64,000 bases of DNA from Diadophis punctatus similis (taxonomy: Eukaryota > Chordata > Lepidosauria > Squamata > Dipsadidae), in the NCBI GenBank assembly GCA_023053685.1, contig JALIGW010000005.1, positions 18,580,501 to 18,644,500 on the forward strand, written 5' to 3'. Of this stretch, positions 10,399 to 21,600 are shown in pieces; positions within the stretch are counted from its first letter, which is position 1; each line of letters starts with the position of its first letter. The translations under genes and the position numbers were made by a program. The notes beneath the pieces were generated by a model. It saw nothing but the letters and a program-made list of their open reading frames with translations, did no database searches and had not been told where the DNA came from.

Positions 10399-11600
10399 TT
10401 AATCCAATGTTAATCATCTGAACTTCTATAAACATGTATAGTATTTCTCTGACTTTTTAAATTACAGTTAATTTTTAATTGTAATTGTGATGTCCCATGG
10501 CTTAAATGTTTTAGTGATTGATTTTTATACTGCCCTACCAAATCTTACAAAAAGTGTGTTGCAAATCATTTTGAATATAACTGTTTACATAAAATAAATA
10601 AGACAGCAACATAAATGCTTACTCTGTATTTTTGGTTTCTTTTTCCCCTTATGCCTGGCAGAAAAATTATTCCTTTGTTTGCTATATTTGCTGAGGGGAA
10701 AAAATCTTCCAAGAATATTTATGTTTGTTCCATGAGTTGATAAGAAAATATATGGACATCTAGGTATAAATTGATGCTTTGAAGTAGGAATAATGTCTAC
10801 CAGCCTCAGCTAAAGCGCAATGCATCATCAAAAGGAAGCTAACAGTTGCTGCAGAATTCTTTTTCTGCAAGAGAAAAATAGAATAAACTTGGTGCAACCA
10901 ATGGCTGGTAGGTAGTTACTTCCTGTACAGAATCCCATAGCTGATCTTATATTGTTTTCAGGAATCTGGTTAGTACAGGTAAATTTTCATTCCTTGGAAC
11001 AGAAGAACTGGGAAATATTTCTAAGCGCAGATCACCAGGGATCACAATGTGATAATTGAGACATGTAACAATCTGGATTCAATCTGGATTAAATATTAAT
11101 TTAAGAATTAAATCCATAGTATCTAAGGAAAATGTTTGTAGCTATTGTTGAAATTGAATTATTTCCTGAGTTGTCCCAATTATTTACTGGGACAATCCAG
11201 ATTTTACTTCTTGTTCAGATTTGAAAGATTCTAGACTTTTCACATGCTTATGTACCTGAGCAAGAGTCCTTTGTGTGATGATGCAGGACAACAAATGTCT
11301 CTGCTTGGCAAACTTACATTTGGAAGAACACCAAATTGCATTAAATTTTGCCATAAATGTTAGAGACTTCTGACAACTTGTTCAGCCATGACATCCTGCT
11401 AGCTGTTCATGTAGCCATATAGAAATCCAAACAAGCACTAGATGTTGGGATGAATAACTGGGGCAAAGACATTCCCATAAGAAAGGCAGCGAGAAATTGC
11501 TGATGCTGGGCTAGCATTGGAGACCAACTCTTAAATTACCAGAAGAACTTTGGGCAAGAGAATTGGGAAAGAAGTAAAACAAACATAATGGCGTGCGGCT
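10399..11600. other. No identifiable feature
   Basis: AT-rich, apparently unique sequence. Short open frames show no motif. Confidence 0.35.
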
Positions 11601-12230
11601 AAGATGAGTTGTGGCAGCTCTGTTTGTCGAACATTTGTGCTTTTAATTAAAAAAAAACAATGTGGCCTTGTACGCCCAAGTTGGATTCAGCTGTTGTGGC
11701 CCACCAGCAGCCTTTGCAGCTGGTAGCTGATTCTGACAGTAAAGAGGCTGGTGTGGTGATGCATCAGCGGCCTGTGCAGCTGGCACCCGAGTCGGATAGT
11801 GAGGAGGTTGGAGAGGACTCGGTGCCAGAGGTGGAAATTGAGCCAGGGCCTTCAGAACCTCCAGAAGCTCCCATCAGTGACGAGGAAGAAGAGGAGGAGC
11901 CTATTCTCAATGCATAGGCACACAGAGCTGCCAAAAGGCAGGAATGGTTCTTCAGGAGGAGGTCTCCTTGGGAGTAAGGCTTGGGGCTAATTGGCCACTC
12001 CCCTAGCCTATTTAATGGATGACCATGAAGGAGCCAATTTGCAGGAAACAACTTCATTCATATTCCTTTGTGTCTTGACTCCAGAAATGTCTAATCGGCT
12101 CTTGTTTTCTCTCTTGGCATTTTTCCTGCAAATTGCTTCTAGGCATTTTGCCAACCACCACCCCTTTTGGCTCCCAGGGGGCTGTAGGGAGGCTTGCTAG
12201 GCCCAAAAGGGGTGCGGGGGGACCTTCAAG
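11601..12230 (+). mobile_element. Retroelement-like stretch with short acidic ORF (unclassified)
   Basis: The segment is higher in GC than its surroundings. It holds an 85-codon ORF followed by a non-coding region with a TATA-like CCTATTTAATGG at about 12008. The composition change and the acidic linker-like protein suggest part of an LTR or other retroelement, but I see no terminal repeat, primer-binding site or polymerase motif. It could equally be a 3' fragment of a decayed gene. Confidence 0.3.
11660..11917 (+). CDS. Acidic 85-codon ORF, function unknown
   Basis: The protein contains two imperfect repeats of about 19 residues: VVAHQQPLQLVADSDSKEAG and VVMHQRPVQLAPESDSEEVG. A Pro/Glu-rich stretch follows, then a run of acidic residues (SDEEEEEEP) before the stop. 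There is no signal peptide, membrane segment or catalytic motif. The acidic, low-complexity character is typical of linker regions in retroelement polyproteins, but no conserved domain is present. The start is the first ATG, directly after an A-run. Downstream, in another frame, HRAAKRQEWF-like coding sense may continue past a frameshift. Real translation is doubtful. Confidence 0.3.
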   Translation: MWPCTPKLDSAVVAHQQPLQLVADSDSKEAGVVMHQRPVQLAPESDSEEVGEDSVPEVEIEPGPSEPPEAPISDEEEEEEPILNA

Positions 12231-12699
12231 GGAGAAAGAAAGAAAGAAACCCTCACTGTTTGGGGATCCACACGTGCACGGAGTTTGAGTTGAGAGCTTA
12301 TTGTAAGTGGCTGCTAAGCTATCCTTCTCAGACTAAGCTAATCAACAGTGGAGCTCTAAGAATGCCAGATGATCAGTGGGCATGTTCTCAGTTTCAAAAT
12401 GTCTGTTTTTTTTCCTGCTACCAAAGACCTTCTGGGGTTCTTCACAGGAAGGGAGAAACAAAAAAAATGGAAGGGAGAAAGGGATTCTGGATGAGAACCG
12501 CCGCCCTCACCCACCACCAAGAAGAAGCAGAGCTGCTGCTGCTTCTCTTCTGGGTGCCTGAACTGGCCAAGCGCTCTGGACTGCAGACGCATGTCACTAT
12601 GGGCTGGAGAGCTGGGGCTGCGCAAGAAGCCCGCTCAGGTGGGGACGGAGGGAAGCCCCAGGCGGCCGATCCTGGCTGACAGCTCTTCTCTCTTAGGAA

Positions 12700-12982
12700 G
12701 TGACAGCCGGGATCCTGTCTCCGCATCTTTGGGCACATGAGCTGTTCTTCGCACGCATGAGTGCCAGATACCAGGCCAAATGGCCAGCGTACATGTGCAC
12801 ACCAGAAACAGGAAGATCATCTTCCCAGCGAGCGCATGCGTAGTGGGTGACTGTTCTTCATGCATGAAGACAAGCTGGCTGGTGTGCTGGAACCCGGAAG
12901 AACAATGGGCAATGGCTCCACGTGCCCAGAGAGATGGCTCTGCATGCCACTTTCTGCACGTATGCCATAGGTTCGCCATCAT
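12700..12982 (-). mobile_element. hAT-type MITE fragment, CAGTGATGGCGAACC family
   Basis: The right end, GCCATAGGTTCGCCATCATGG at about 12963-12982, is the inverted terminus of the family seen complete at 63431-63969. The interior includes CATGCGTAG and TGCGCAC-like stretches typical of it. The other terminus is not recognisable, so the copy is truncated or rearranged. Confidence 0.5.
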
Positions 12983-12997
12983 GGATATAGAACATGG

Positions 12998-13096
12998 GTA
13001 TAAAACTTGCAACAGTGATGTTTCACAATGTTTTTTCCCTTCGCAGAGCCTGTGCATGATGCATCTGGTCTGTTGGCCGCCAATTTGACACCCCTG
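12998..13096 (-). mobile_element. hAT-type MITE fragment, CAGGGGTGTCAAACT family
   Basis: Read on the minus strand it starts CAGGGGTGTCAAATTGGCGG and matches the first ~95 bases of the complete copy at 28127-28261. The rest of the element is missing where the CAGTGATGG-family fragment begins. Confidence 0.65.
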
Positions 13097-13164
13097 ATAT
13101 AAAAGATGTTGGTTTCATGAAGAATAGGCTATATAAATATAATAAATAAAAATATGATTCTTTT

Positions 13165-13340
13165 AATTGAAGATTCAGAATAGAATACAGAATAATAGAG
13201 CTGGAATAATAGAACTTGGAGGTCTTCTACTTCAGCTCTCTGCTGAAGCAGGAGACCCTACCATTTCAGATAAATGGCTGTCCAGTGACTCCAAGCTCTT
13301 AATCATCTTAGTTGCGCTTCTCTGCTCTTTCCTAGGATTA
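13165..13340 (-). mobile_element. CR1 LINE 3' end fragment, inverted
   Basis: It contains GAACTTGGAGGTCTTCTA, AGGAGACCCTACCATTTCAG and GCTGTCCAG, the complement of the CR1 3' terminus seen at 17073-17412. It is shortened by an internal deletion. Confidence 0.7.
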
Positions 13341-13484
13341 AATTTAAGTTTTTGTCTTCTACCACGGAACTGTTGATTTTCTACTATGTGATCTTTACAT
13401 TAGAAAGTAAATTAGGATATTGTGCATAATTTACTTATTTATTTTTTGGATGGAAGACATGCACTTTCATTTTATACCTGATAT

Positions 13485-13733
13485 TTGCCTTTGGTATTGC
13501 CATCCCAACATATGCAGAATGTCTCAGCAGAAGGTATAAAATGCAGGCTTGTGGAAACAAATCAAATCAAATTCATGTTCTATCACAACGATGAAAGGGA
13601 AACAAATCATCCTTATGTCAAATTAGTTTTGGCAGCCTCATCCTTGCAGCCTGAGTCCTACGGTATTTCTTCCATTGATTGTATTTATTGGTTCAGAGAA
13701 AACAAACTGCTAGCTACAGATGAAAATAATTAA
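13485..13733 (+). CDS. Weak candidate coding relic, 82 codons
   Basis: The frame has balanced composition and a run reading QIKFMFYHNDERETNHPYVK, then LVLAASSLQPESYGIS and DCIYWFRENK. This looks more protein-like than the other random open frames nearby. I recognise no family. There is no upstream or downstream coding partner. An AG at about 13516 could be a splice acceptor, but no matching donor is evident. It may be a chance ORF. Confidence 0.2.
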   Translation: MPLVLPSQHMQNVSAEGIKCRLVETNQIKFMFYHNDERETNHPYVKLVLAASSLQPESYGISSIDCIYWFRENKLLATDENN

Positions 13734-16070
13734 CAGCAAGAGGAAAGAGGTGGTGAGAATCAGCTGTCAAGAAAAGCAGTGTCTTAAAGGAGATATTGAT
13801 GTCCTTTCACAGAGGTGTCAAGAAGAAATGGAAAGATAGCTGGGCAATTTCCTTTGCTATTAAAACTACAAAAAAACCCTTTAAATTCTAACAGTCATAT
13901 ACTGTGTACCCAGGATATAATGCTGCTTTAGAAAGAAAATTCATCTGGTATTTTCTCTGAGGGGGTGGGGGGGACGGAACAAATGAAACAAAGATAACAA
14001 GAAAAATGTTTGTCCTCTTGGGATGACTGACTGCTGCTTTTGTGTCACTGTGACATGGAGAAAAAAATGAATCTACATATATATGGCATGAGATCGAAGG
14101 ACTTGTGAAAGAAATCTTTCCATCATTCATCCATTGGGTTTCTTTTTTTTCCCAGTGTTTAATAACTTGGGGGAGAAATACCCTTTAGGTGTAATTTGAT
14201 ATGTAGCTTCCCCATAAGACATTTTATACTTTTGAGAAGATATAAATTTGAATTTGTTTGTAACCAGAAAGTGGTACTGGAATATTCTGAAGTGCATATA
14301 ATCAATGGCATGACATAAAACCAACCCTAGAATTCACTCTCTAGAAGTCAGTGTTATAGAAAGGCAGAAGTGCAGAAGGTATCAACCTGTGTAATATGGG
14401 AGTGTTTAATTTTGATAACATTAAGACTTGTGGACTTTCTACCCCTTTCTACCTCTAAAAACAGCTTTCAGCTCCCAGAATCTCCATGGTTGGAATCCAA
14501 ATATTGCTAGAAAGATTCAATGTTATTGAGTTCTACATACTAATATATTTACTTTAATGTAATTTTAATTACATTTAAATACAATGAATTAAATTTCTGT
14601 CCTGGGTCCACTCACTTTGTTGTCTTTATTCTGCCTGCTTATTGGACTGCAGGTTACCACCTATCCCATTGGAAAATAATGAAGGTAAGGCAGAAGTTAC
14701 TTGTGGCATCTACTCCTAGAACTGGACAATTGCCCTCTTCCCAAACTTTATTAGAACTTTCTAACCAATGATATGCTGTGCAGGGAAATGGAAAATGAGC
14801 AGGGTGACAATGGAGAAAAACTTCTACCAAATGTGAAAATGACCATCACCAAATGTGAAAATGTCCATTTTAAGACCTACTTTATTACAGCAAAGCCATC
14901 AAAAGTAAATTTCTACTTTCTACTTCCAGTGGGCCAGCACAATATTCCTGGTGGGGGGAAAGCTGTTTTAAGAGGTAGAAAGTGCCAGTTGCCCCAAGAT
15001 TAGGAGATAAGAAATTGCTATGATAGAATACAAATTGATAATATGCTTGTTGATAGCATGGATGGATGTAACTTTGTAGAACTGACAATAAATATCAAAC
15101 AAGTTGTTTGAAAGGACCAGATCAGAGATTTCAAGGGACGTGCCTTTTGGAGCTTTATTCCATTTTGCATATAAGAGTTGCTAAATGACTGACTAGCTAC
15201 AGATTTTGTAAATGTTCCCCTTTATTAGGGGCATATAACAATTCCTCTATACTAGATGACAATACTCTTTCCAGGATAGTCCAAAATAAGTTCTCTTATT
15301 CATTATTAGGGAGAATTTTGCCTCTTTGGGGAGGTAAAGCTCTGATGGTAAACCACTCCACTCTCATCAAGAGTGGGTTAAGAGAAAAACGTTAAGGAAA
15401 TAAAATGAACCAAATATGCAACTAAGGACCGGGATCAAGAAATCAAAACTGAAAAAATGATGACTAAGAAGGAACCTCAGAGTTTCACAGGAAGCAACAG
15501 GAGAAGGGCCAGTAAATTATAATATTTGAAACCTCAGCTCTTTCTACACCAGTGGCCAGATTATGTGAGACAATCAGAATTAGAGATAATAACTCAGAAA
15601 GGCAGCTATCATGTGAGAGCCATCATTGAAACTTGATGAGAGAATATTCATAATTGCTAGATACTACCAGACAGCTACAATTTATGCATAATCCGATCCA
15701 TGGGACTGACAAAATGGGTTCACGAGGATGTCTGTTTTTTCTTTTGATCTTTGATATAGTTTTAGAATTTTCAGTCTATGCTGTTAAATAAAATAATGTT
15801 CATGGCTCTTCTCACAATTCATTAGTATATACATCAGTATTATAGATGGATTATATTTTATTGTTGTTATTTTCTCTTGAAGTTCATATGCTGACTCTGG
15901 CCTTGATGCAATAGATTGATGAATTTGGATGAGTTGTGGTGCACTGTTAATTAGTCTATGTCAGAACCACATGGGGAGAAAACAATTCTGGCTCAATCCT
16001 ATCAAGAATGAGTGGCTAGTTAAATTGCTGATGCTTGTTACATTTCGCGGGCCTAAGAACTCCTAGTACC
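13734..16070. other. No identifiable feature
   Basis: A 2.3-kb AT-rich stretch without transposon ends, microsatellites or coding frames I can support. It is among the longer repeat-poor parts of the window. Confidence 0.4.
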
Positions 16071-16222
16071 CACTAGAGCAGTGTTTCCCAACCTTGGCAA
16101 CTTGAAGATATCTGGACTTCAACTCCCAGAATTCCCCAGCCAGCGAATGCTGGCTGGGGAATTCTGGGAGTTGAAGTCCAGATATCTTCAAGTTGCCAAG
16201 GTTGGGAAACACTGCACTAGAG
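16071..16222. mobile_element. Perfect foldback MITE with 8-bp target duplication
   Basis: The element occupies 16079-16214 (136 bp). Its two 66-nt arms, 16079-16144 and 16149-16214, are exactly complementary around a 4-nt GAAT loop. The ends read CAGTGTTTCCCAACCTTGGC. The flanks CACTAGAG at 16071-16078 and 16215-16222 are identical, as expected of hAT-type transposition. Related copies lie at 23322-23457, 36393-36502 (left half) and 40634-40786. Confidence 0.9.
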
Positions 16223-17072
16223 GTCTTTAAACATAGACTGCATTTCTGCTCTGCCCCATGGATTCTTAACTTAGCAGGAGATTGAACACAATAATCCATA
16301 ATATCCATTTGAACACTGTGATTCAGCATCAAATATGGATACAGAGAAATTATTCTATCACTGTCATTGTTAAACAAGTGGGAGACAGATTGGAAATCAT
16401 GTCCTACTCTACCTTCAGTACAACCCAGGTTTTCTCTTTTGGTTAGCACAGGCGAAATTTATCCTGCCATGATAATTTTCCATAGCTTTTATGTGCTCTA
16501 TTAATTTTTCAATATCTGAGAAGTGAATTTTGTAACTGGGTCTGTTAGCATTTATAGTTTTCTTGTAGTTTTCTGGCATAGATTTTTTTTTCATTTTGGA
16601 AGGAAGAAGGGACACATATTTTGGGGGTTTAGTTGCCCATGGTATTCTCAGAAGTCTTCTCCAAGCACCCATTCCTGGTTCTAGTGCAAAAGGGTGATCC
16701 ATGTTCAAACCATTATTTAACATGATGCCAGTAAGCAATCTTGAGCAAGAAGAAAGTCTGTAAACCATATGGACATACCGGTATGTATTTCCCTAAGCTC
16801 CTTAGAATAGAAAATGAACACAAATGTGATTCTATCTGGGCTGACCACTGAATTGCTCAATCACAAAAGACTGTTTCAGTCCTTTGAATCAAATTATACA
16901 CTGTTTTGTTCTCCTGACAAAAAAAAAGTTGTTATTTAAATGTATTAAGCAGGGATGGACAACCTTGTCCAGCAGATAATGGCATGCCCTCAGATCTGAC
17001 TTGTCAAGGGCCAGAAATACAAATGAATAGGAATATCTACCTTCTTTTTCTTTTGTTAACTGTCTAGTGAAA
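16223..17072. other. No identifiable feature
   Basis: No repeat partner or coding evidence is visible. The longest minus-strand frame, at 16415-16768, lacks recognisable motifs. Confidence 0.35.
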
Positions 17073-17412
17073 AGAAGGACCCGGGATGACATGATAGCAG
17101 TGTTCTAATATTTCAGAGGCTGCCATAAGGAAGAGGGGGGTCAACCTATTTTCCGGCAAGAAAAGAAGGCAAGACAATGGATAGAAACTAAGCAAGGAGA
17201 GAAGCAACCTAGAACTAAGGAGAAAATACCTAACAGTGAGAACAATCATCTAGTGGAACGACTTGCCTTTGGAAGTTGTGGGTGCCCCATCACTGGAGGC
17301 TTTTAAGAAGAGTCTGGACAGCCATTTGTCAGAAATAGTACAGGTTTCCTGCATGAGCAGAGAGTTGGACTAGATGACCTCCAAGATCCCTTCCAACACT
17401 GTTACTGTTACT
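17073..17412 (+). mobile_element. CR1 LINE 3' end
   Basis: The last ORF2 codons are present in decayed form: GATAGCAGTGTTCTAATATT, then AGCAACCTAGAACTAAGGAG, then TAGTGGAACGACTTGCCTTT. The 3' UTR GAGTTGGACTAGATGACCTC-CAAGATCCCTTCC and the CR1-style TTACTG short-repeat terminus follow. It is 5'-truncated. Related copies lie at 48870-49790 and, inverted, at 52340-52870. Confidence 0.85.
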
Positions 17413-19440
17413 GAACTAACTCTTACCAGAAAGCTAAACTGACCTCTTGAATAGAGATTTTTAAATAAAACTATGAATCCCATAAAACTGAGAAAACACA
17501 TTTTTCCCAACTGGTGTAATGAAATAATTTTAAGAAGATATATTCTAGAAAGTCTTAACAATTAAAAACACAACTCTTTCTTATACATGGAAATATCATT
17601 ACAGTACTGCCAATCACTTCTTCTGAATGTCCACAAACAGGATGGCTAATTAGGGAAATTTAGTATGTTGTTATTCAGATGCCCAACTTTAATGAAATGA
17701 ACGAGTTCGAAATTAAATAGTATAGAAACAAATATTGACTATGTCAGTGACTGATGTTAGGCATTATTTGACAGAACAGAGGGATACTATTATTGTTAAA
17801 GCTGTCAAGCTTTATATAGCTCTATACAAATAATTGTGTGGTCTCTCAGGCTTAGTTAATGTTTCATACAACAAATTTCTAGGTCATAATATAGAACATG
17901 ACATTGATTTACTGCCAGCACACTACATAGTAAAAGAAGAAGAAGCCCGCTCGCCTATTGTATACGGGAATGATGATTTACTCCCATCATTCTGAGTTAC
18001 AATTTCAGGTTATAATTTCAAAGATCCATTCTTGCTCTCAAAAAAGGAAGAACAGGAGACATATGCAGGCTTTTTCTAGGTTTTGTGGCCATATCCCCAG
18101 AAGGTTTTGTAAAAGTAACTCTTCTTTCACCTGTACTTGGAGGAAAAATGTGCATAGATTTGAAGGTAGGAATAATGTTAGCTAGAAGATCAATACATTA
18201 TTTATAATAACCCCCCTCCCCTTAATTCATGCATAAACCCATTTGCCAGCTAAATCACCCAAAGCTTCTTCAACAATGAAGCTGTACCAATTTTCCTGGA
18301 TTGTATGTGTAATTAACTTCATTAGCATGGGGATTTTTAATAGGATTACAAATGTCTGCTTTATGTATTTCCTTTGTTACTGGACATGGCTGTAAACTGT
18401 CGTCTTACATTTCATCCAAATTTTAGGCATTGCAGTTATTACAGTATTTTGCATGAAATCTGGAGTGAACAAAAGGTTTTCACTCTGAGCTGCTCAGTTT
18501 CATTCCTTTCAGGTTATTTATACATCTTCACTGTTCGGTATCTAGTGGAAGAACTAAAGTAGCTGCAGATGCCACTATGTGCACTTTAATAGCTTCTAAA
18601 GCTGTATTACTTAATAAGTAGAACTCCTTACAGATGCATTAAAGCACATCAAAAAAATAGCTTGCAGTGCCTTGCACCATTTTGTTAAAGAGGGGAGGCT
18701 CATGTATTCTGCAACAGACAAATGGACTGAGTAACCAAAATTTCAGTTCTCAGGGCATTTTGTTTAGCAAGAAGGCATTTTGCCTTAATATCTAAAAGTA
18801 CTCCTCCTGGATTATTTTATTCCTTTTCCCCCCTTAAAACCAAGTTACATTTTGGGAAATATTTTTGTGCATTTCTTATGGAAAAGGTCCCATAAGGATA
18901 CACAGCATACTTTAGGAGTTGCCTTTCTTAACTAATATCACAACCCACTGAATAATGGTTTAATTTAGAGTAGGGCAATAACCACATCATTTCCCTATTT
19001 GTTTTAAATGATGTATAGTAGCTGGCTGTAATCTCCTATCCCATTTACAGAATGCATGGGTGGACCTTAGCTTCCAGACTCACAGCACTTCGGTCACTTG
19101 AGCATTTCTGGATATATTTTTTTCAAACAAGGGTGAGAATGAGAGCACAAACTCTTCCACATTGCTTACATTTCCATCCTTGTGTTTTCTGGCCTCCTCC
19201 CCAGCAATTATAAAAAAATACATTGCTGAAATTTGATTGTGTCACTGAATATCACATTATTTCAAGATGTTTCTGTGGTTTGGGTCTGGATTCCTACATA
19301 TATCACTCAAGTAGGGATGCAGACTTAATTTCTTCCATGTTTTCAATGATATGCATCATTCCTATGGCGTACTAGGAGTCCCATTACATTGGCCTGTCCC
19401 ACTCAGTCAGGCAGGGAAGGTAAGTTGTAGACCCCTTCAC
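17413..19440. other. No identifiable feature
   Basis: This is 2 kb of AT-rich sequence without recognised repeats. Since it is repeat-poor within a repeat-dense window, it could hold conserved non-coding DNA, but nothing in the sequence itself shows that. Confidence 0.35.
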
Positions 19441-19795
19441 TTAAAGAACTTAAACTGGCAGGGTCCAGGAAGTGAGCCTTCTCTGTCATTGGCCTCACTC
19501 TGAGAAATATTCTCCCCCTGGGGAGATAGGCCCCCACTCTCCTGATCTTTCGAAAAGCAATCACAACATGGCTTTGCAGCCTTGCATGAGGGGCTCAGAA
19601 AAGCATGCAGCTGTGGGATTGTCTAGTGTCCTGAAAATCTTCCCTTTACCTTACAATTCATTTTAACGGTGTCTACTCATCACTTGCCCCGTTCTAAACT
19701 TTTTAACTTTTGTATCCTCTTTTTATATTTTAATCTTTTATTGTACTCACCTCTAACAAAGATGAGTGGTTTCAAAATGTGAAAAATAAATAAAC
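19441..19795 (+). mobile_element. L2-like LINE 3' end, degraded
   Basis: Decayed coding sense includes GLTLRNILPLGR and APTLLIFRKAITTWL, matching the WN..P..R..PT.L.FRKA.K.WLF pattern at the end of L2-type ORF2. Compare 25200-25265 and 46220-46310. A T-rich 3' UTR ends in AAAATAAATAAACAG at about 19783. Confidence 0.6.
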
Positions 19796-20261
19796 AGTAA
19801 CTGATGGAAGGTCTTGATTTAACATGAGAAATGGAGTAGGTTTTTTTTAATGCTTTCATACAGGCTTTAAAATTTCTCCCAACTTCACTGTGGGAAAAAT
19901 ACCACAGCCCAGAAGAGTTTATTTATTTGGGACCAGGCAGGAATGCACAAACATCCATGTTCATGATAGTAATGTTACTATTTAACCATCCAATTTATTG
20001 TCATTTTTTCTCCCAAAGGAAGAGAATATTTTAATATGTCAAATATTTTATTTATTTTAATATGTCAAAGATTCTGGCAGTTACTTGAGTGATGAGATTG
20101 CCCTATTCATGGGAATGTCCTCTCCTCCACTGTACAAGAATTTCTGTAGTGTCTGTAGCATTCTTGACTTCCTACCCTTCAGTAAAATTCTACAGGATTC
20201 TTGTGATAGATTCCCAGAGGGCTTTTTCAGAAATTAGGATCAACTAGAGAAGAATGTACAA

Positions 20262-20294
20262 TACTCAGGAGTAGGGCGGCATAGAAGAACAAAT
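20262..20294 (+). mobile_element. L2-type 3' tail fragment
   Basis: AGGAGTAGGGCGGCATAGAAGAAC matches the 3' terminus of the L2-type element at about 25415-25440. It sits directly upstream of the AAAT microsatellite, so the tail probably seeded that repeat. Confidence 0.6.
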
Positions 20295-20296
20295 AA

Positions 20297-20387
<91 letters not shown>

Positions 20388-20390
20388 ATA
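20295..20390 (+). repeat. (AAAT)n microsatellite, about 24 units
   Basis: Nearly perfect tetranucleotide repeat following a LINE tail. Leu/Phe/Ile/Tyr-rich open frames across it on the minus strand are artefacts of the repeat. Confidence 0.95.
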
Positions 20391-21379
20391 GAATAAGATG
20401 AACTCCCAATTATGTTCTGAATTGTGTCTTCCAATTTGCTTCTCTCCCTCTTCTTTCAGTAGAAAAGTTGTGTTTAGAAATATGTTTTCCAGCCTTCTAT
20501 GTATCTCTATGTTGCTATGTATCTCTTCTTGGCTTACTTCTAGAAAAGAAACAATTGAATGGCAACCTTCTTAGCTATCTTCAATTACTATACAAAAATA
20601 AACTAAACTGAAAAGCCTGAGGATAAATAAAATCTCAAGCAAGTTGGGAATGAGAAAGAAAAATGGAAGAAAATGGCCAGAGAATTGGAACATTTCAGCA
20701 CAGCATTCACTAGTAGAGCTGCAATGTTAGACCACTTTGGACCATTATGCCATTGAAGGATCTTCTGTTCCCCTTTCTTTTGTTCAGGGAAAAGGACCAT
20801 ATTATTGTATAGGTTCATTTTGTAAGTTTTGATAGGGAACATGCAGATATACGGTACATATACATGCACCTTTCTAATAAGCTTATGATAACCAAGATTT
20901 TAAAAAATCCTGAACATGCATGTATTCATAGTCTCTGAGATATGTATTTGCCCAGAAGTATGGCACTAACTAACACAATAGCTCACACTGGGGACTTATG
21001 CACATTATCTGGTTGTCTTGTTGCAAGAAACAACTTTTTATTTTTATTTTTGAGGGGCATCTTTGTTCATCTCCATGCCATATGCAAACTCTGGAGGTGT
21101 TCTGCTACTGTAGTTTTAAAGTATGTTTTCACAGCTGATTGGCTGGCATGCCTTACTTCCCACTGCAACAACAACTGCCAATTGTCTTATATTAACATGC
21201 TCTGATGCTAAGGAGTTACACATTCTACATAAATTTTCAAGCTTTAAGTGTCAATGTATCAAGCCCGACCATAGCTACTCATTAATTTTGAAGCTTTATC
21301 TGTCAATTTATCAAGCCCGATCACATAGTTTTGTAGCAAAGCACGGGTATCCAGCCACTAGTTATAATATAGGGTTATA
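20391..21379. other. No identifiable feature
   Basis: No recognised repeat or coding sequence. A short direct repeat, TCAATKTATCAAGCCCGAYCA, occurs at about 21252 and 21303. Confidence 0.35.
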
Positions 21380-21600
21380 GAGGTGTGGTGGTGCAGTGCT
21401 TAGAATGCAGTATTGCAGGCTAAGTCACTGCTCACTGCCAGGAGTTCAGTCCTGACTGTCTTAAGGTTGACTCAGCTTTCCATACTTCCAATGTCAGTAA
21501 AATGAGGACCCACATTGTTGAGGGGGGCAATATGCTGACTCTATAAACCACTTAGAGAGTGATACGAAGCGGTATATAAGTGTAAGTGCTATTGCTATGG
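21380..21600 (+). mobile_element. Sauria-type tRNA-derived SINE
   Basis: The 5' tRNA-like head is GTGGTGGTGCAGTGCTTAGAATGC (A-box region) and AGGAGTTCAGTCCTGAC (B-box region). The body has AAGGTTGACTCAGC and AATGAGGACC. The RTE/Bov-B-like 3' part is AGCGGTATATAAGTGTAAGT followed by GCTATTGCTAT. It is full length. RNA polymerase III origin is inferred from the boxes. Confidence 0.85.

Noticed and set aside
12194..13088. Clustered ORFs up to 161 codons on both strands
   Set aside because: GC-rich MITE and repeat debris opens frames by chance. No motif, splice context or consistent codon bias is visible.
16071..16222. MicroRNA precursor
   Set aside because: The long perfect hairpin is bounded by a transposon target duplication. 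A 66-bp perfect stem is unlike a microRNA precursor.
20227..20434. Minus-strand open frames rich in Leu-Phe-Ile-Tyr
   Set aside because: They are pure translation of the (AAAT)n microsatellite.
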